Source: JBHHUI01 sp965248775 (GTDB taxonomy: Bacteria; Chloroflexota; Anaerolineae; Anaerolineales; JBHHUI01). Taken from it: a stretch of 64,000 nucleotides of DNA. A program made the translations under genes and the position numbers. The stretch is taken from the NCBI GenBank assembly GCA_965248775.1, contig OZ252150.1:992001-1056000 (forward strand). The letters are read 5' to 3'. Below are positions 1-9,384 of this stretch, piece after piece; the first letter of the stretch is position 1, and the number at the start of each line of letters is the position of its first letter. Under the pieces are notes generated by a model. That model ran no database searches and was not told the DNA's origin. It saw only the letters and a list, made by a program, of their open reading frames with translations.

Positions 1-275
1 TGCCAGTGATTTATACGACATGTGATTGAAACCAAGCTGACATTTATTCCTGGCTGGGCGGGGAACTATCGTCTTTGAGCTCTGAGAGACAAGATTGTAT
101 AGCCAAGGTAAAGGGATATAACATCCTCCCCCGCCGACCCACCACAGCGATACAATTTGGCGGCTTGAACTTGGCGTCGCTCGCTCTGATGTTGAATCCA
201 CAGCGTTTTTTGGGGCGCTACGCGGCCTAACACACAATATAAGTGTGACAGGCAGACTGTTTTTTAGATGAGGAT
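1..275. other. non-coding leader of the window
   Basis: I see no convincing gene or RNA here. The stretch ends in the block of nested mini-repeats annotated next. Confidence 0.4.
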
Positions 276-382
276 CACGACCCACCCAGTCCTGAACGCC
301 CAGTAGCGAACGAACTGGGTCGCTATACTGGGTCAGGAGTGCATTCGTCACGACCCAGTGCATTCGTGACTGGGTGACTGGG
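276..382. repeat. Nested ABAB mini-repeats (Russian-doll block)
   Basis: Several 26-27-bp elements lie inside one another. Each has arms in the order B, A, spacer, B', A' (or the reverse complement), with A = CCCAGT and A' = ACTGGG. The outer element starts at 276 (CACGA, then CCC). It is interrupted at 284-337 by a second element (arms CCCAGT, CCTGA, ACTGGG, TCAGG), whose spacer holds a third (298-324; AGCGA/TCGCT). The outer element resumes at 338 (AGT, GCAT, TCGT), is interrupted again at 349-375 (CACGA, CCCAGT, GCAT, TCGTG, ACTGGG, plus T), and finishes GACTGGG at 376-382. With inserts removed, the outer element equals the one at 349-374 base for base. No coding function. Confidence 0.85.
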
Positions 383-456
383 AATTGCTGGGCCTCCGTT
401 GTCGCAGAGTATGATGTTGTATTGAATAGCCCAAGCTACACGAAAGGAGTTGAATC

Positions 457-627
457 ATGAATTACGTAAACTATGGCTTTCTTTTGGGTGCCATTGTGCT
501 CACATTTGTCGCCTTGAATTCATGGCTTGCGAAAGGTCAAATCGACTACGCGGCCTTCTATTTAGCCTTATCCTCAATAGCATATACAGTATATGTGCAT
601 GCTACCAAGGCCGACAAAGTCGCCTAG
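457..627 (+). CDS. Small two-helix membrane protein (56 aa)
   Basis: A 56-residue ORF starting MNYVNYGFLLGAIVLTFVAL and ending KADKVA. It has two hydrophobic stretches (about residues 6-22 and 30-48) separated by a short polar NSWLAKGQID turn, so it should be a helical hairpin in the membrane. A good ribosome-binding site (AAAGGAG, 443-449) sits 7 bases before the ATG, which favours this frame over the longer overlapping one starting at 450. I do not recognise a family. It stands alone, 141 bases before the aminotransferase gene. Role unknown. Confidence 0.6.
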   Translation: MNYVNYGFLLGAIVLTFVALNSWLAKGQIDYAAFYLALSSIAYTVYVHATKADKVA

Positions 628-768
628 ATGCGTGGTGGTACTCGTCGCTGCTGAAGTGTTACAGCGGCAGAATAATAGCCTGCAATATCCCTGCCCTGGG
701 CTATCCGTGGGAACTCGATTCAGCCCACTCAGCTTCCTGAAGGTGACATCACTGGAGTATCAAGATAC

Positions 769-1980
769 ATGAAATACAATTTCGAACGAGAAGTAGACCG
801 CAGCGGTACGAATGCGGTCAAATGGGAGCTCATCCAGGATAGTCAGGACCCGCTGAACTGGAAGTTCACAGAACAATTTTATGGAGACGATCGCATCTTA
901 CCGATGTGGGTGGCCGATATGGATTTTCGGTGTCCACAGCCTGTAATTGATGCATTGGTGGCCCGCGCCGAGCATGGCATCTATGGGTACTCCGCCCCCA
1001 CGAAGTCATATTTTGCAAGCGTTGTTGGTTGGATGCAACGCCGTCACAATTGGAACATACAGCCCGAGTGGATCAGTACGACACCCGGCGTGGTGCCCGC
1101 GCTCTATATGCTGGTGAGGACGTTCAGTGCTCCAGGCGACAAAGTGCTTGTTCAACCTCCGGTCTATTACCCTTTCTTAAGTGCGATTCAAGAAAACGAT
1201 CGCGAGTTGGTCTCCAATCCTTTAGTCTTCGAGTCCGGCCGATATCGAATGGACTTTGCGGACCTCGAAGAGAAGTCAAAAGACCCTAAGGTGAAGATGG
1301 CGATTCTGTGCAATCCTCACAATCCCGTGGGGCGAGTCTGGTCTAGAGATGAACTGGTCCAGTTCGGTGAGATCTGTCTGCAGAATGGCGTGCTGGTCGT
1401 TGCGGATGAGTTACATGGTGACCTGATCCTGAAGAATCATATATTCACTCCGTTCGCCACAGCGAGCGACTCATTTGTCCAACAAGCCGTGATCTGCACA
1501 GCGCCTAGCAAAACCTTCAACCTAGCAGGCTTGCATACTTCTAACATCATCATCCCAGACGCGGAGAAACGAGCACAGTTTGACAGGACCCTGAGGAACA
1601 ACGGATTGTTCGGCCTTGGCGTCTTTGGCATCGATGCACTGCAGGCGGCCTACGACGAGGGAGAGACATGGTTGCAGGAAGTGTTGGCCTATATCGAGGG
1701 AAACCTTGAGTACCTCGTAGATTTTATTTGCAACCACATCCCGCAGATCAGTGTGGTTCGTCCAGAGGGCACATACTTGGTCTGGCTTGACTGTCGCAGT
1801 TTAGAGATCGATAAATGGGAGTTAAAGCGCTTGATGCTGCAGGAGGCGCGAGTATATCTTGAGGATGGGTTCATTTTTGGTGAAGAGGGCGACGGCTTCG
1901 AACGCATCAACATCGCCTGCCCCCGATCCATTCTGACTGAGGCTCTGGAACGTATCAAATCTGCAATAGAACAGCTATAA
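769..1980 (+). CDS. MalY/PatB-family PLP-dependent C-S lyase or aminotransferase
   Basis: A 403-residue fold-type I PLP enzyme of the MalY/PatB (cystathionine beta-lyase-like) branch, cytosolic. Family landmarks are in order: LPMWVADMDF near residue 46, TTPGVVPAL near 105, the CNPHNPVGRVW block near 180, the ADELHGDL aspartate motif near 208, and the PLP-lysine motif SKTFNLAG near 247. Length and spacing are normal and the frame is intact, so it is probably functional. The family cleaves C-S bonds of cystathionine or cysteine conjugates or acts as an aminotransferase; the substrate cannot be read from sequence. A truncated relative lies at 42170-42844. The downstream two-component genes are not obviously linked to it. 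Confidence 0.9.
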   Translation: MKYNFEREVDRSGTNAVKWELIQDSQDPLNWKFTEQFYGDDRILPMWVADMDFRCPQPVIDALVARAEHGIYGYSAPTKSYFASVVGWMQRRHNWNIQPEWISTTPGVVPALYMLVRTFSAPGDKVLVQPPVYYPFLSAIQENDRELVSNPLVFESGRYRMDFADLEEKSKDPKVKMAILCNPHNPVGRVWSRDELVQFGEICLQNGVLVVADELHGDLILKNHIFTPFATASDSFVQQAVICTAPSKTFNLAGLHTSNIIIPDAEKRAQFDRTLRNNGLFGLGVFGIDALQAAYDEGETWLQEVLAYIEGNLEYLVDFICNHIPQISVVRPEGTYLVWLDCRSLEIDKWELKRLMLQEARVYLEDGFIFGEEGDGFERINIACPRSILTEALERIKSAIEQL

Positions 1981-3381
1981 AGTCACAATACTTGCAGGCC
2001 GCGATAAAATAATCGGCAGGCATCAATTTCTGCTGTTATCTATAACTTTGGCCTGTTCACTATTTGTGCCTAGGACTGGTCGTAGTGAAAGGATCCGCAC
2101 CAATCGTCGTAGTTGATTTAGCGGCATTTCTACGGCATTATAAGAATCGGTTGTAAAAGCCGCCCAATATATTGGTGATAGATGCAAATCAAGACAAAGC
2201 TGTTACTCCTGGTATTACTATTGGGCTTTGCCCTGGTTGTCAATTTGACAGCGCTGGGCTTTCTGACCCGCACGATAAACTTGTCGCTGAAGACAATCGA
2301 AGAAGTCAGTATTCGTCAACAGTTGATCGCCTCACAGATGCACGCCCAATTGCGAGAAGCGGAGGCAGCGCTTTACCGCTATCTGAGGGAGGGCGAGAGC
2401 GGGTTTGTCATTCAATTCGAGGATCAGTTGCAAAACTTTGAGTTGGACGTAACTACTTATCAAGCATTGGTATCTAATGAAGAGGAACGCGTCTGGGCAG
2501 CAGAACTTGCCGTAGCCCACCAGAACGCTGTCGGAGTCGGGAATGAGTTGATTCAACTGCGAGATCAACAAACCGCTGATCTGCAACAACTGGAAGGCAC
2601 TCAGACTGCCCTGACGGAGTTGCTGTCTGGGGAGGTGCGGGCTGCTCGGCCAGATGATGTTGCCTATCAGGAAGCCGTTAGTGGCATGCATACCCACCTG
2701 CGCGAAATGCTTCTGGCAATAACCGCCTATCTCGCCTCACCAGTTTCAACCGAGCGTGTGCGTCTCACTGAGGCAGCCATTGGTTTTAGTCGTCACCATA
2801 ATCAATTCAGTGCGCTGGCGAATACCAACCAGGAGCTTACTTGGGTCGAGTACCTCGCTGTCTCGTTCAGCGAAGTGCAAGCTTTGGGTTCGCGCATTGT
2901 GAGTGGGCGAGATCAACAAGATGCACAATTTGCCAATTTTGCGGCTATCCTCTTTAGCACCGGCCAGGGCATATTAGTAGGCGAGATTCAACCACAGGCA
3001 GCTGAGAACCTTGCGCTGGCCCAAGAAGAATTATTGGAAGCACGAAACTTCAGCGTCGCCGCCAGTCTGGTCACTGCCATCTCTGTATCAATTTTGGCTG
3101 CCGTCGTGACTCTCCCGCTCCTTCGGCAAATGAGCACGAGTAGCCTGGCATTACTGCAAGGTGCTGATCGCGTGACTGCCGGAGATTTGACGAAGCCCGT
3201 CAGCGTTTCCGGGCGCGATGAATTGAGCCGTCTTGCTGAAGCGTTCAACACTATGATGACGGAATTGGCTGCCCGCGAGCAGCATCTTAAAGCGCGTCTT
3301 TCTGATTTGGAGGCCCAACGCCAGGTCAGTTTGCAACTGACGAGTTCACTGGATATGGATAGGGTTTTAGATACTACTCGA

Positions 3382-4850
3382 GTGTTGTGATTTGAGTGAA
3401 AAGGCTCAAGCAGCCAAAGAGTAAGCCTGCTTGGCGAATAAGTACGAGAAGACTTGTTGCTCGTCAGTACCGTCAGACAGAGAGCCGTGAGCCGGCAAGA
3501 TCAATGCTTCGATTAGCTGCTGGCTTTGTTGGCGAATAACCTGCCCGATGGATTGGATGGGCGCGCAGACCTTGTCACGACGCGATGTGGGCAAACAGTG
3601 CAGGTGCAGGAACGAATAGGCCACGAAGACCAGTGACCAGTGCTTATGAATGGCGGCGGCCGAGCGCATGCGATATTCGTGGAGCCCCAGGTTCTGTTTG
3701 GCGTCTTGATAAAAGGTCTCAATCGGCCAACGGAGCAGATAGGTTGCGATGATCTTCTTGGCATCCCAACTGAGATGGCTGCTGACCAGCACGGCATAGG
3801 TGCCGGTTAAATCAGGCTTGGCAAAGCTGATGACCAGCCGTACCTTCCCCAAAGTCGGGATGCGTACATTCTTGCTGAAGCAGTAGTAGGTCTGCACGCC
3901 CACTTGCATCGGTTTGAAAGCGGAAGGTGGGATAAGCGGCACTAGGTCCTGCACCTTGATGTGCGGACCATCAAAGCGCATGCGTTCGCCGGAAGCATCC
4001 TGGAGCACAAAGCTGTTGGTGATAAGGTTGCGGTTGTTTTTCAGCAGGCTGATCCAGTGCTTGCCATGCGCACTGAGAACTTCGAGCAATTCGGGTGCCA
4101 GGTACCAGGCGTCGAACAGCACCGTTTCAAAGGGCAAATCGTGCGCCAGCGCCGCCTTGACCAGTTCAGCCGCCAGCGAAATCTTGGTCTGAAAAGATTC
4201 GTCCAGAGCCCGGAACTCTGGGTCGGCCAGCAAGGTGGGTGCGACTTGACGTTTGAAGCGATTACGCTCCTTCTTGGTTTTCGGGATCGTAGCGTCGGGC
4301 AACAGTTTCTTGACGAACGCTTCCCAGTCGGTGACTTCTTCGTAGCGCCGGTACAGTCGCCAGTCGGCCGGAAAGCGAACCGCGCCGCTGATGTAGTGGC
4401 CGGTGACCAGATTGTGCGCTAGCGGATACATGTGGTTGCCGTGGTTGTAATGTTGGTCAATGTATTCGAACAGACTGCCGACGTGCTCGCACAAAGTATC
4501 ATCGATGGCCAGCATCGATTTGCGGGCGCCCTGGCGCTGACGCTTGGTTTGCTGGAATAAGTATGCAATGCGTTCCTGGTTCAGTTCCGCGGCATCCCAG
4601 TTCGCTTCCGACAAGAAGCGCGACAGGTTGGTCTTGTCAGCGCTATCCAACAGGCAGCGCGTCATGTTCGCCATCGACTTGTTCTTCAACACAATCAGTC
4701 CGGTTAGATAATTCTCGAAATGCCGGAACTGACAGCGGTTTTCAAACACCCCGCGAAAGCTGGCGCTGTGCTCTGATACGATGGGAGCCGGTTTTACGAT
4801 GGGAAGTTGCATCTGCCGAATATGCCCTAAGATCACTCAAATCACAACAC
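3382..4850 (-). mobile_element. IS701-family insertion sequence (type a)
   Basis: A 1,469-bp element with perfect terminal inverted repeats (GTGTTGTGATTTGAGTGA at each end) and a 4-bp target duplication TCGA (3378-3381 and 4851-4854). Four-base duplications fit IS701. Because CTCGAG is palindromic, a 6-bp duplication with shorter ends cannot be excluded. It interrupts the histidine kinase. Confidence 0.9.
3406..4836 (-). CDS. IS701-family DDE transposase
   Basis: Full-length transposase, 476 residues, filling the element. Catalytic carboxylates are in place: AIDDT (first Asp), LFDAWY (second Asp) and PIETFYQDAK (Glu). The N-terminal LSRFLSEANWDAAEL helix is typical of IS701. The first methionine may be a little early; MQLPIVKP eight residues in is an alternative. 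Intact frame, so this copy may be active. Confidence 0.85.
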   Translation of the reverse strand: MILGHIRQMQLPIVKPAPIVSEHSASFRGVFENRCQFRHFENYLTGLIVLKNKSMANMTRCLLDSADKTNLSRFLSEANWDAAELNQERIAYLFQQTKRQRQGARKSMLAIDDTLCEHVGSLFEYIDQHYNHGNHMYPLAHNLVTGHYISGAVRFPADWRLYRRYEEVTDWEAFVKKLLPDATIPKTKKERNRFKRQVAPTLLADPEFRALDESFQTKISLAAELVKAALAHDLPFETVLFDAWYLAPELLEVLSAHGKHWISLLKNNRNLITNSFVLQDASGERMRFDGPHIKVQDLVPLIPPSAFKPMQVGVQTYYCFSKNVRIPTLGKVRLVISFAKPDLTGTYAVLVSSHLSWDAKKIIATYLLRWPIETFYQDAKQNLGLHEYRMRSAAAIHKHWSLVFVAYSFLHLHCLPTSRRDKVCAPIQSIGQVIRQQSQQLIEALILPAHGSLSDGTDEQQVFSYLFAKQAYSLAA

Positions 4851-5475
4851 TCGAGATACTATTGCATCCAGTGCGCTGAATCTAATTGGGGCGAAGGATG
4901 CCCACATTTTTATGTATGACGACACCGGCGCCAGTCCCCGATTTGCAGCTAGCGCGTGGCGGGACGAGGCTGATCACCGGTCACCGCGAACACCCCGAGC
5001 GGATGGGCTGGTCACCACTGTAGCTCAAAGTGGCTATGTACAAGTCGTGAACAAGGCTCAGGAGCATCCATTGTTCGATACACCAGAAGCGCGAGAGTGG
5101 GGCATAAAAGCCGCCGCCGGATTCCCCCTTAAACTTGGCGATCAGCTCTTGGGTGTGTTCAGAATCTCATTCGATGACCGCTAAACGTTTGACGAGGATG
5201 ACCTTCGTATTCTGAGTTTATTGGCAGACCAGGCCGCAGTTGCTCTGGAAAATGCACGACTTTATAAGAGCGTGGCTGAGAAGGAAACCCGCCTGCAAAG
5301 CCTTGCTCATAAGTTGACTTATGTACAAGATGAGGAGCGGCTGCTGCTCGGGCTGGACCTGCACGATGGTTTGACGCAACTATTGTTAAGCGCCAACATG
5401 CATCTCAATACCAGTGGTTTGTTGACTCAAGATTATTGGGCATAAAGGCAGATGGCATTGCCCGCGAACACCCAG

Positions 5476-6906
5476 TCAAGCAGCGCCTGGAACGCAGGCG
5501 GTGGGGGCCGGTCCGACCACGCCCGCCAGAAGCGTTGCAACATGATCCATGGCTCCAGCCAAGCGCGCACTTCTCGCAGCGCCGCCGGCCAACTGACGTT
5601 GGGACGCGGTTGTTTCGACCGCCGTATTTTTTTCCCCCGTCGCCCCCCAGTCTCGTCGACTGGACGAGGTCGTGCGCCGTTTGCTCTTGCGTCGTGCCGG
5701 CTGTTGCGTCTCATCGAGTTCGACCGTCTCGACCTCGCCGCGGGCCAACGCCCACCAGCAAAAGGCGAAGGCGCAACACACCAACTCCCAGTGGCGGCGG
5801 ATGGCGTGGGCGGCGCGCACTTGATACTGGGCCCAGCCCAAGCTCTGCTTGACTTGCTTGTAGCTCTGCTCGACCCAGGCGCGCAGGCCGTACAGGCGCG
5901 TGACCTCGGCCAGGTTCGCCGCCGGCAGCGAGCTCTCTTGCGCACGAAGCGTGCGCGGGGATGGCAGGTTGGTCGCCAGATACCAGGTTGTCTGCTCGGG
6001 CAGCTGCACCGGGTCGGTGGTCACGACTACCAGGCGCTGCGCACGTTGCGGTCCGTACATCCGGCCGACGACTTCGAGCACCCACCTCGGCTCACGGTGT
6101 CCGTCTCGGAATTCTCGTACGACCTGGCGCCACTTGCCCAGCGCGTCCGGTTGCCACGGATAGCCCGCCACGAGCTCCGCGATCGAGCCCGGTTCCCCTT
6201 TGGGATGCCACCAGCTGAACGAGGGCGGCATCGCCACGACGTAGCCCACCCCCAGCTTGTGCAGCCCGCCGATAAACTTGTCGTGCTTGCCGTAGAGGCT
6301 GTCCGCCACGACTGCCTTGAAGGGCACGCCCGCCTTGTGCGCACGCTCCACCAGCTCCAGCGCGAGCGCTGGCTTGGTGCGAAAGCCCGCATCTTTGTTG
6401 CCGCGCGCAAACCAGTGCGCCGGCGTGTACGGCTCGACTTCCAGCGGGTAGTAGAGCCGCTCGTCCGCCCAGAGCGCGTGCACCGACACCACACCGTTGT
6501 CGACCTTGCCGATACTGCCCAGATATTGGCGCCCAACATGCGCGGTGCTATTTCCCCACTTGCGGTCGCCGGTCTCATCGATGGCCAAAACACCAGCAGC
6601 AGTGGGCGCCAGCATCTCAAGCCGCTGCAGCAGCTCTCGCCGCAACTGACCGACCGCCGCCGCATCCCAGTTCGACTCGGACAGGAACCACTGCAGGCGT
6701 TGCACCTGCGCCTGTTGCGCACCGGCCAGCGGCTCGGCGTTCGCCAGTGCGGTGAGCGTCTTGTTGCGCTCCGCAGGCAACAACAACCCTTCCAGATAGC
6801 GCCGGAACGCTTCGCGTTGGTTGCGTCGCGAAAACAAACCATCAAACTCCAGGGCGAAATCTTCCAGTGGACCGGGCGCGGGAGTGACATCCAAGCGTTT
6901 CGTCAT
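5476..6906 (-). CDS. IS701-family DDE transposase (type b, copy 1)
   Basis: A 476-residue transposase with first Asp in LAIDETGDRKWG, second Asp in VVADSLYG and the Glu region RAWVEQSYKQVKQSLGW. Near residue 420 the basic linker contains eight extra residues (TSSSRRDW) encoded by the mini-repeat at 5646-5670; the insert keeps the frame and lies downstream of the catalytic core, so activity may survive. The antiparallel 503-residue open frame is a shadow of this GC-rich gene. Confidence 0.85.
   Translation of the reverse strand: MTKRLDVTPAPGPLEDFALEFDGLFSRRNQREAFRRYLEGLLLPAERNKTLTALANAEPLAGAQQAQVQRLQWFLSESNWDAAAVGQLRRELLQRLEMLAPTAAGVLAIDETGDRKWGNSTAHVGRQYLGSIGKVDNGVVSVHALWADERLYYPLEVEPYTPAHWFARGNKDAGFRTKPALALELVERAHKAGVPFKAVVADSLYGKHDKFIGGLHKLGVGYVVAMPPSFSWWHPKGEPGSIAELVAGYPWQPDALGKWRQVVREFRDGHREPRWVLEVVGRMYGPQRAQRLVVVTTDPVQLPEQTTWYLATNLPSPRTLRAQESSLPAANLAEVTRLYGLRAWVEQSYKQVKQSLGWAQYQVRAAHAIRRHWELVCCAFAFCWWALARGEVETVELDETQQPARRKSKRRTTSSSRRDWGATGEKNTAVETTASQRQLAGGAARSARLAGAMDHVATLLAGVVGPAPTACVPGAA
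5646..5670 (+). repeat. 25-bp ABAB mini-repeat in a transposase gene
   Basis: Arms in plus orientation: A CCAGTC (positions 2-7), B CTCGTC (7-12), A' GACTGG (13-18), B' GACGAG (18-23). The same 25 bases recur exactly at 47196, 48132, 48976 and 53399. Here the element adds eight codons without shifting the frame. Confidence 0.85.
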
Positions 6907-7512
6907 GCTCCACCTCCACCACCTGTATACACCCGGTTTTTCCTTGAGTCAACAAACCACTGATACTCTGGATTCTGTTTCCAACAGGATGGCAGATGAA
7001 GCGCGGATTGAACTGGGGCAAGGACGCGCGCGCTTGCGTGAAGCCATTGACGAAGCTCGTCGAGTCGTATCTGAATTGCGCCCGCCCACACTCGATGATT
7101 TCGGACTGGTTGAAGGGTTGCGTCATTATGCCAGCGATGCAAGCCAGGCGGAAGGCTGGCAGCTTGAGTTCATGGCTGAACTAGGGGAGGTCGATGTGGC
7201 ACCAGCTGTTGAGACCGCCATCTTCCGAATCGCCCAGGAGGCACTCACGAACGTACGCAAGCATGCACATACAATGCGCATCAGGGTTACTTTGGAATCT
7301 GACGGGAGAAGACTGATGCTTGAGGTGCGGGATTGGGGCTGTGGTTTCGATTTAGAAGCCTTTTCTGAAGAGAGCGAGCGCTTGGGTCTGGTCGGCATGA
7401 ATGAGCGCGCTGCCTTATTGGGTGGAGAATGTCAGATCGAAAGTCATCCGCAGCAAGGCACTACGGTTTGGGTATCTGTTCCGACTATTTCAGCGATTAT
7501 GACCGAGAGTTA

Positions 7513-8181
7513 ATGGATTCGGCAAAGCAGTCAGATATCTCGATTCTAATTGCCGACGATCATCCAATGGTGCGCGCTGGGTTGCGCAGCATGTTGAATG
7601 CACCCGGACTGCACATTCTCGGCGAGGCCAGTTCGGGACGAGAAGCCGTTGATCGAGTTGTTGACCTTTCCCCCGATATTGCCTTGATGGATATCCGCAT
7701 GCCAGACATGGATGGTCTCAAAGCCCTCCAGGCGATCAGAGACGTCCAGTCTCGCACACGAGTAATCATGATAACCACCTACCAGAGCACTGCTTATCTC
7801 CTGCGCGCTCTGGCAGCTGGGGCGGCAGGATTCGTGTTAAAAGATATTTCGCGGGACGATCTGCAGGCCACGGTGCGGGCTGTTGCGGCTGGCTCTTCAA
7901 GAGTGGATCGCAAATTTCTCCAGCGTGTCCTGGGTGATTTGAACGCGGCCAATGAGGGTCAGACAGAAATGTCGTTAGAATTGTTGGATCCTTTAACCCC
8001 GCGGGAGATGGATGTACTTCGGCTTCTGATTGAAGGACTGACTAATCAAGCTATTGCAGACGCGCTTAATCTTAGTCCAGGAACGGTAAAGGGCCACGTA
8101 CAAACCATACTTCATAAATTTAATGCCTCTGATCGCACACAGGCAGCTGTCAAGGCCATCCGCGCCGGCCTTGTAAAGTAA
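7513..8181 (+). CDS. NarL/FixJ-family response regulator
   Basis: A 222-residue cytosolic transcription regulator. The receiver domain (about 10-125) shows IADDHPMVRAGLR, the phospho-acceptor Asp in ALMDIRMPDMDG, and conserved Thr and Lys (ITTYQS, FVLKD). A LuxR-type helix-turn-helix (about 160-218) follows: LTPREMDVLRLLIEGL then ALNLSPGTVKGHV. I start it at 7513 because that ATG overlaps the kinase stop by one base, a usual coupling for this pair; an in-frame ATG at 7429 would lie inside the kinase. Its partner kinase is destroyed, so it is now an orphan unless another kinase phosphorylates it. Confidence 0.92.
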   Translation: MDSAKQSDISILIADDHPMVRAGLRSMLNAPGLHILGEASSGREAVDRVVDLSPDIALMDIRMPDMDGLKALQAIRDVQSRTRVIMITTYQSTAYLLRALAAGAAGFVLKDISRDDLQATVRAVAAGSSRVDRKFLQRVLGDLNAANEGQTEMSLELLDPLTPREMDVLRLLIEGLTNQAIADALNLSPGTVKGHVQTILHKFNASDRTQAAVKAIRAGLVK

Positions 8182-8204
8182 TTTCCTCCTCGAAATACTG
8201 ACCC

Positions 8205-8247
8205 ACTGCCGAACGGGGGGGACAAAACCCTCCATTCGGCAGTTTTC
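8205..8247 (+). terminator. Rho-independent terminator after the response regulator
   Basis: A stem pairs ACTGCCGAA with TTCGGCAGT and an inner G run with CCCTCC, followed by TTTT. It sits 24 bases after the response-regulator stop codon. Confidence 0.75.
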
Positions 8248-8376
8248 CCTCACGCGTTATTCTGGTATCCAATAACTGACCGCGCTTAATGAGAATATAC
8301 ACGGGCTGCTGTTGGCTGCCCGCGACAGAGTACGTGCACGCCCAGCAGGGTTGAGTGGGAGGGTCCTCATCATAGA

Positions 8377-9273
8377 ATGAGTCAAGCCATTTCAAAGAAT
8401 GTACAGCCAGCACCAGCTGTATTAGGCAGGTTTTCGTATCGATCACTGAAAAACTTGCGCCGTGTAGTCCTTTACGTGCTGCTTATTACGGCCGTAGCTT
8501 GGGCAGTGTTGCCATTGTTCTGGGTATTCATCTTATCAATCAAACCCGATACGGAAACGTACAGTTTTGAACAGAACATTCTGCCTCAAAAGCCAACATT
8601 TCAAAACTACATCACGCTCTTTCGCGTAACCCCTTTCGGCCTGTGGATGAAGAATAGCGCTATTTAGTCCACGGCGACCACGCTGTTTGTGATCGGTCTT
8701 TCGTCAATGGCTGCCTATGCCATGAGCCGATTCCGATTTCGATTTTTTGAGTTATTTGGCCGCATGACCCTGCTGGCCTACATGATGCCACCCATTATCC
8801 TGGTGGTACCGCTCTTCTTTTTACTCCACAGATTACATTTAACAAACTCCCAAATCGGATTGATGCTAGTGTACATAGGTACGCGGTTGCCTGTAGGTTT
8901 GTGGATGCTGCGTTCATATTTCCAGGGTATCCCAATAGATTTGGAAGAGGCAGCGATGGTCGACGGTGCCACACGCTTCCAAGCTTTCCGTAAGATAGTT
9001 CTGCCGCAAGCGCTACCTGGCATGATCGCCACAGGTATCTTCGTCTTCAGTGTCACTTGGCAGGAATTCCTGTTCGCTTCGATCCTAATATTTAGCGGGA
9101 GCAAGCAAACCTTGAGCGCCGGGGTTGCTACGTTTTTATCGGAAGACTGGATTTACTCCTGGGGGGTGCTCATGGCCGCTGGAGTGATGATCAGCCTGCC
9201 GTTGGTCCTAACCTATATATTCGCACAGCGTTACCTAATTGCGGGCTGGGGTGGAGGCGCAGTTAAGGGCTAG
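8377..9273 (+). pseudogene. Carbohydrate ABC transporter permease (MalG type) with an internal stop
   Basis: Inner-membrane permease of a sugar importer, about 298 residues. The first 96 codons hold the first helix (about 30-52) and the periplasmic segment. Codon 97 is TAG (8665-8667), and the same frame continues through STATTLFVIGLSSMAAYAMS and four more helices to the end. The EAA loop that contacts the ATPase is clear (DLEEAAMVDGATRFQAFRKIVLPQALPG, with the conserved EAA and G). A single base change could explain the stop. No sugar-transport ATPase or partner permease is visible nearby, so the system is probably a remnant. Confidence 0.85.
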
Positions 9274-9384
9274 ATTCAGGTGTTCGAAATATATGACGAG
9301 AGGAGGCATTACAGCGCAAAAATTCAAATTTACATCGAATTGACATTTCGCCGTTAGGTTTAAATAGTCTTTAGGAGGAAATAA

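Larger units (their letters stand above)
5412..6962 (-). mobile_element. IS701-family insertion sequence (type b), copy 1
   Basis: A 1,551-bp element whose ends read CAGTGGTTTGTTGACTCAAG in inverted orientation, flanked by a 4-bp ATAC duplication (5408-5411, 6963-6966). A nearly identical copy lies at 48742-50292 with duplication CTAA. Both contain the same 25-bp mini-repeat inside the transposase gene, so that insertion happened before the two copies separated. This copy breaks the histidine kinase. Confidence 0.92.
2182..7513 (+). pseudogene. NarL-type sensor histidine kinase, broken by two IS701 elements and a stop codon
   Basis: The pieces 2182-3381, 4855-5411 and 6967-7513 join into one reading frame. 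Order: transmembrane helix (residues 5-30), extracytoplasmic sensor region, second helix (about 293-315), HAMP, GAF, then HisKA_3 with the phospho-acceptor His in LDLHDGLTQ, and an HATPase_c domain (QEALTNVRKHAH, VRDWGCGFD). Insert 1 (3382-4850) is flanked by TCGA and splits the GAF start; removing it gives LDTTRDTIASSALN in frame. Insert 2 (5412-6962) is flanked by ATAC and splits the dimerisation helix just after the His box. A third lesion, TAA at 5182-5184, lies in the GAF domain in the same frame as both sides. It cannot make a full kinase. The gene stop overlaps the next ATG (TAATG). Confidence 0.92.

Noticed and set aside
276..382. CRISPR array
   Set aside because: The repeated CCCAGT/ACTGGG words are arms of interleaved palindromes at irregular distance. 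There are no unique spacers of constant length and no cas gene in the window.
5452..6963. 503-residue plus-strand open frame opposite the IS701 transposase
   Set aside because: It is antiparallel to a clear DDE transposase, has biased R/P/Q composition and no domain. The same holds for the one at 48782-50296.
8665..8667. Recoded stop (alternative genetic code or readthrough)
   Set aside because: TAA, TAG and TGA all serve as normal stops elsewhere in the window, and no selenocysteine-type element follows, so mutation is simpler.
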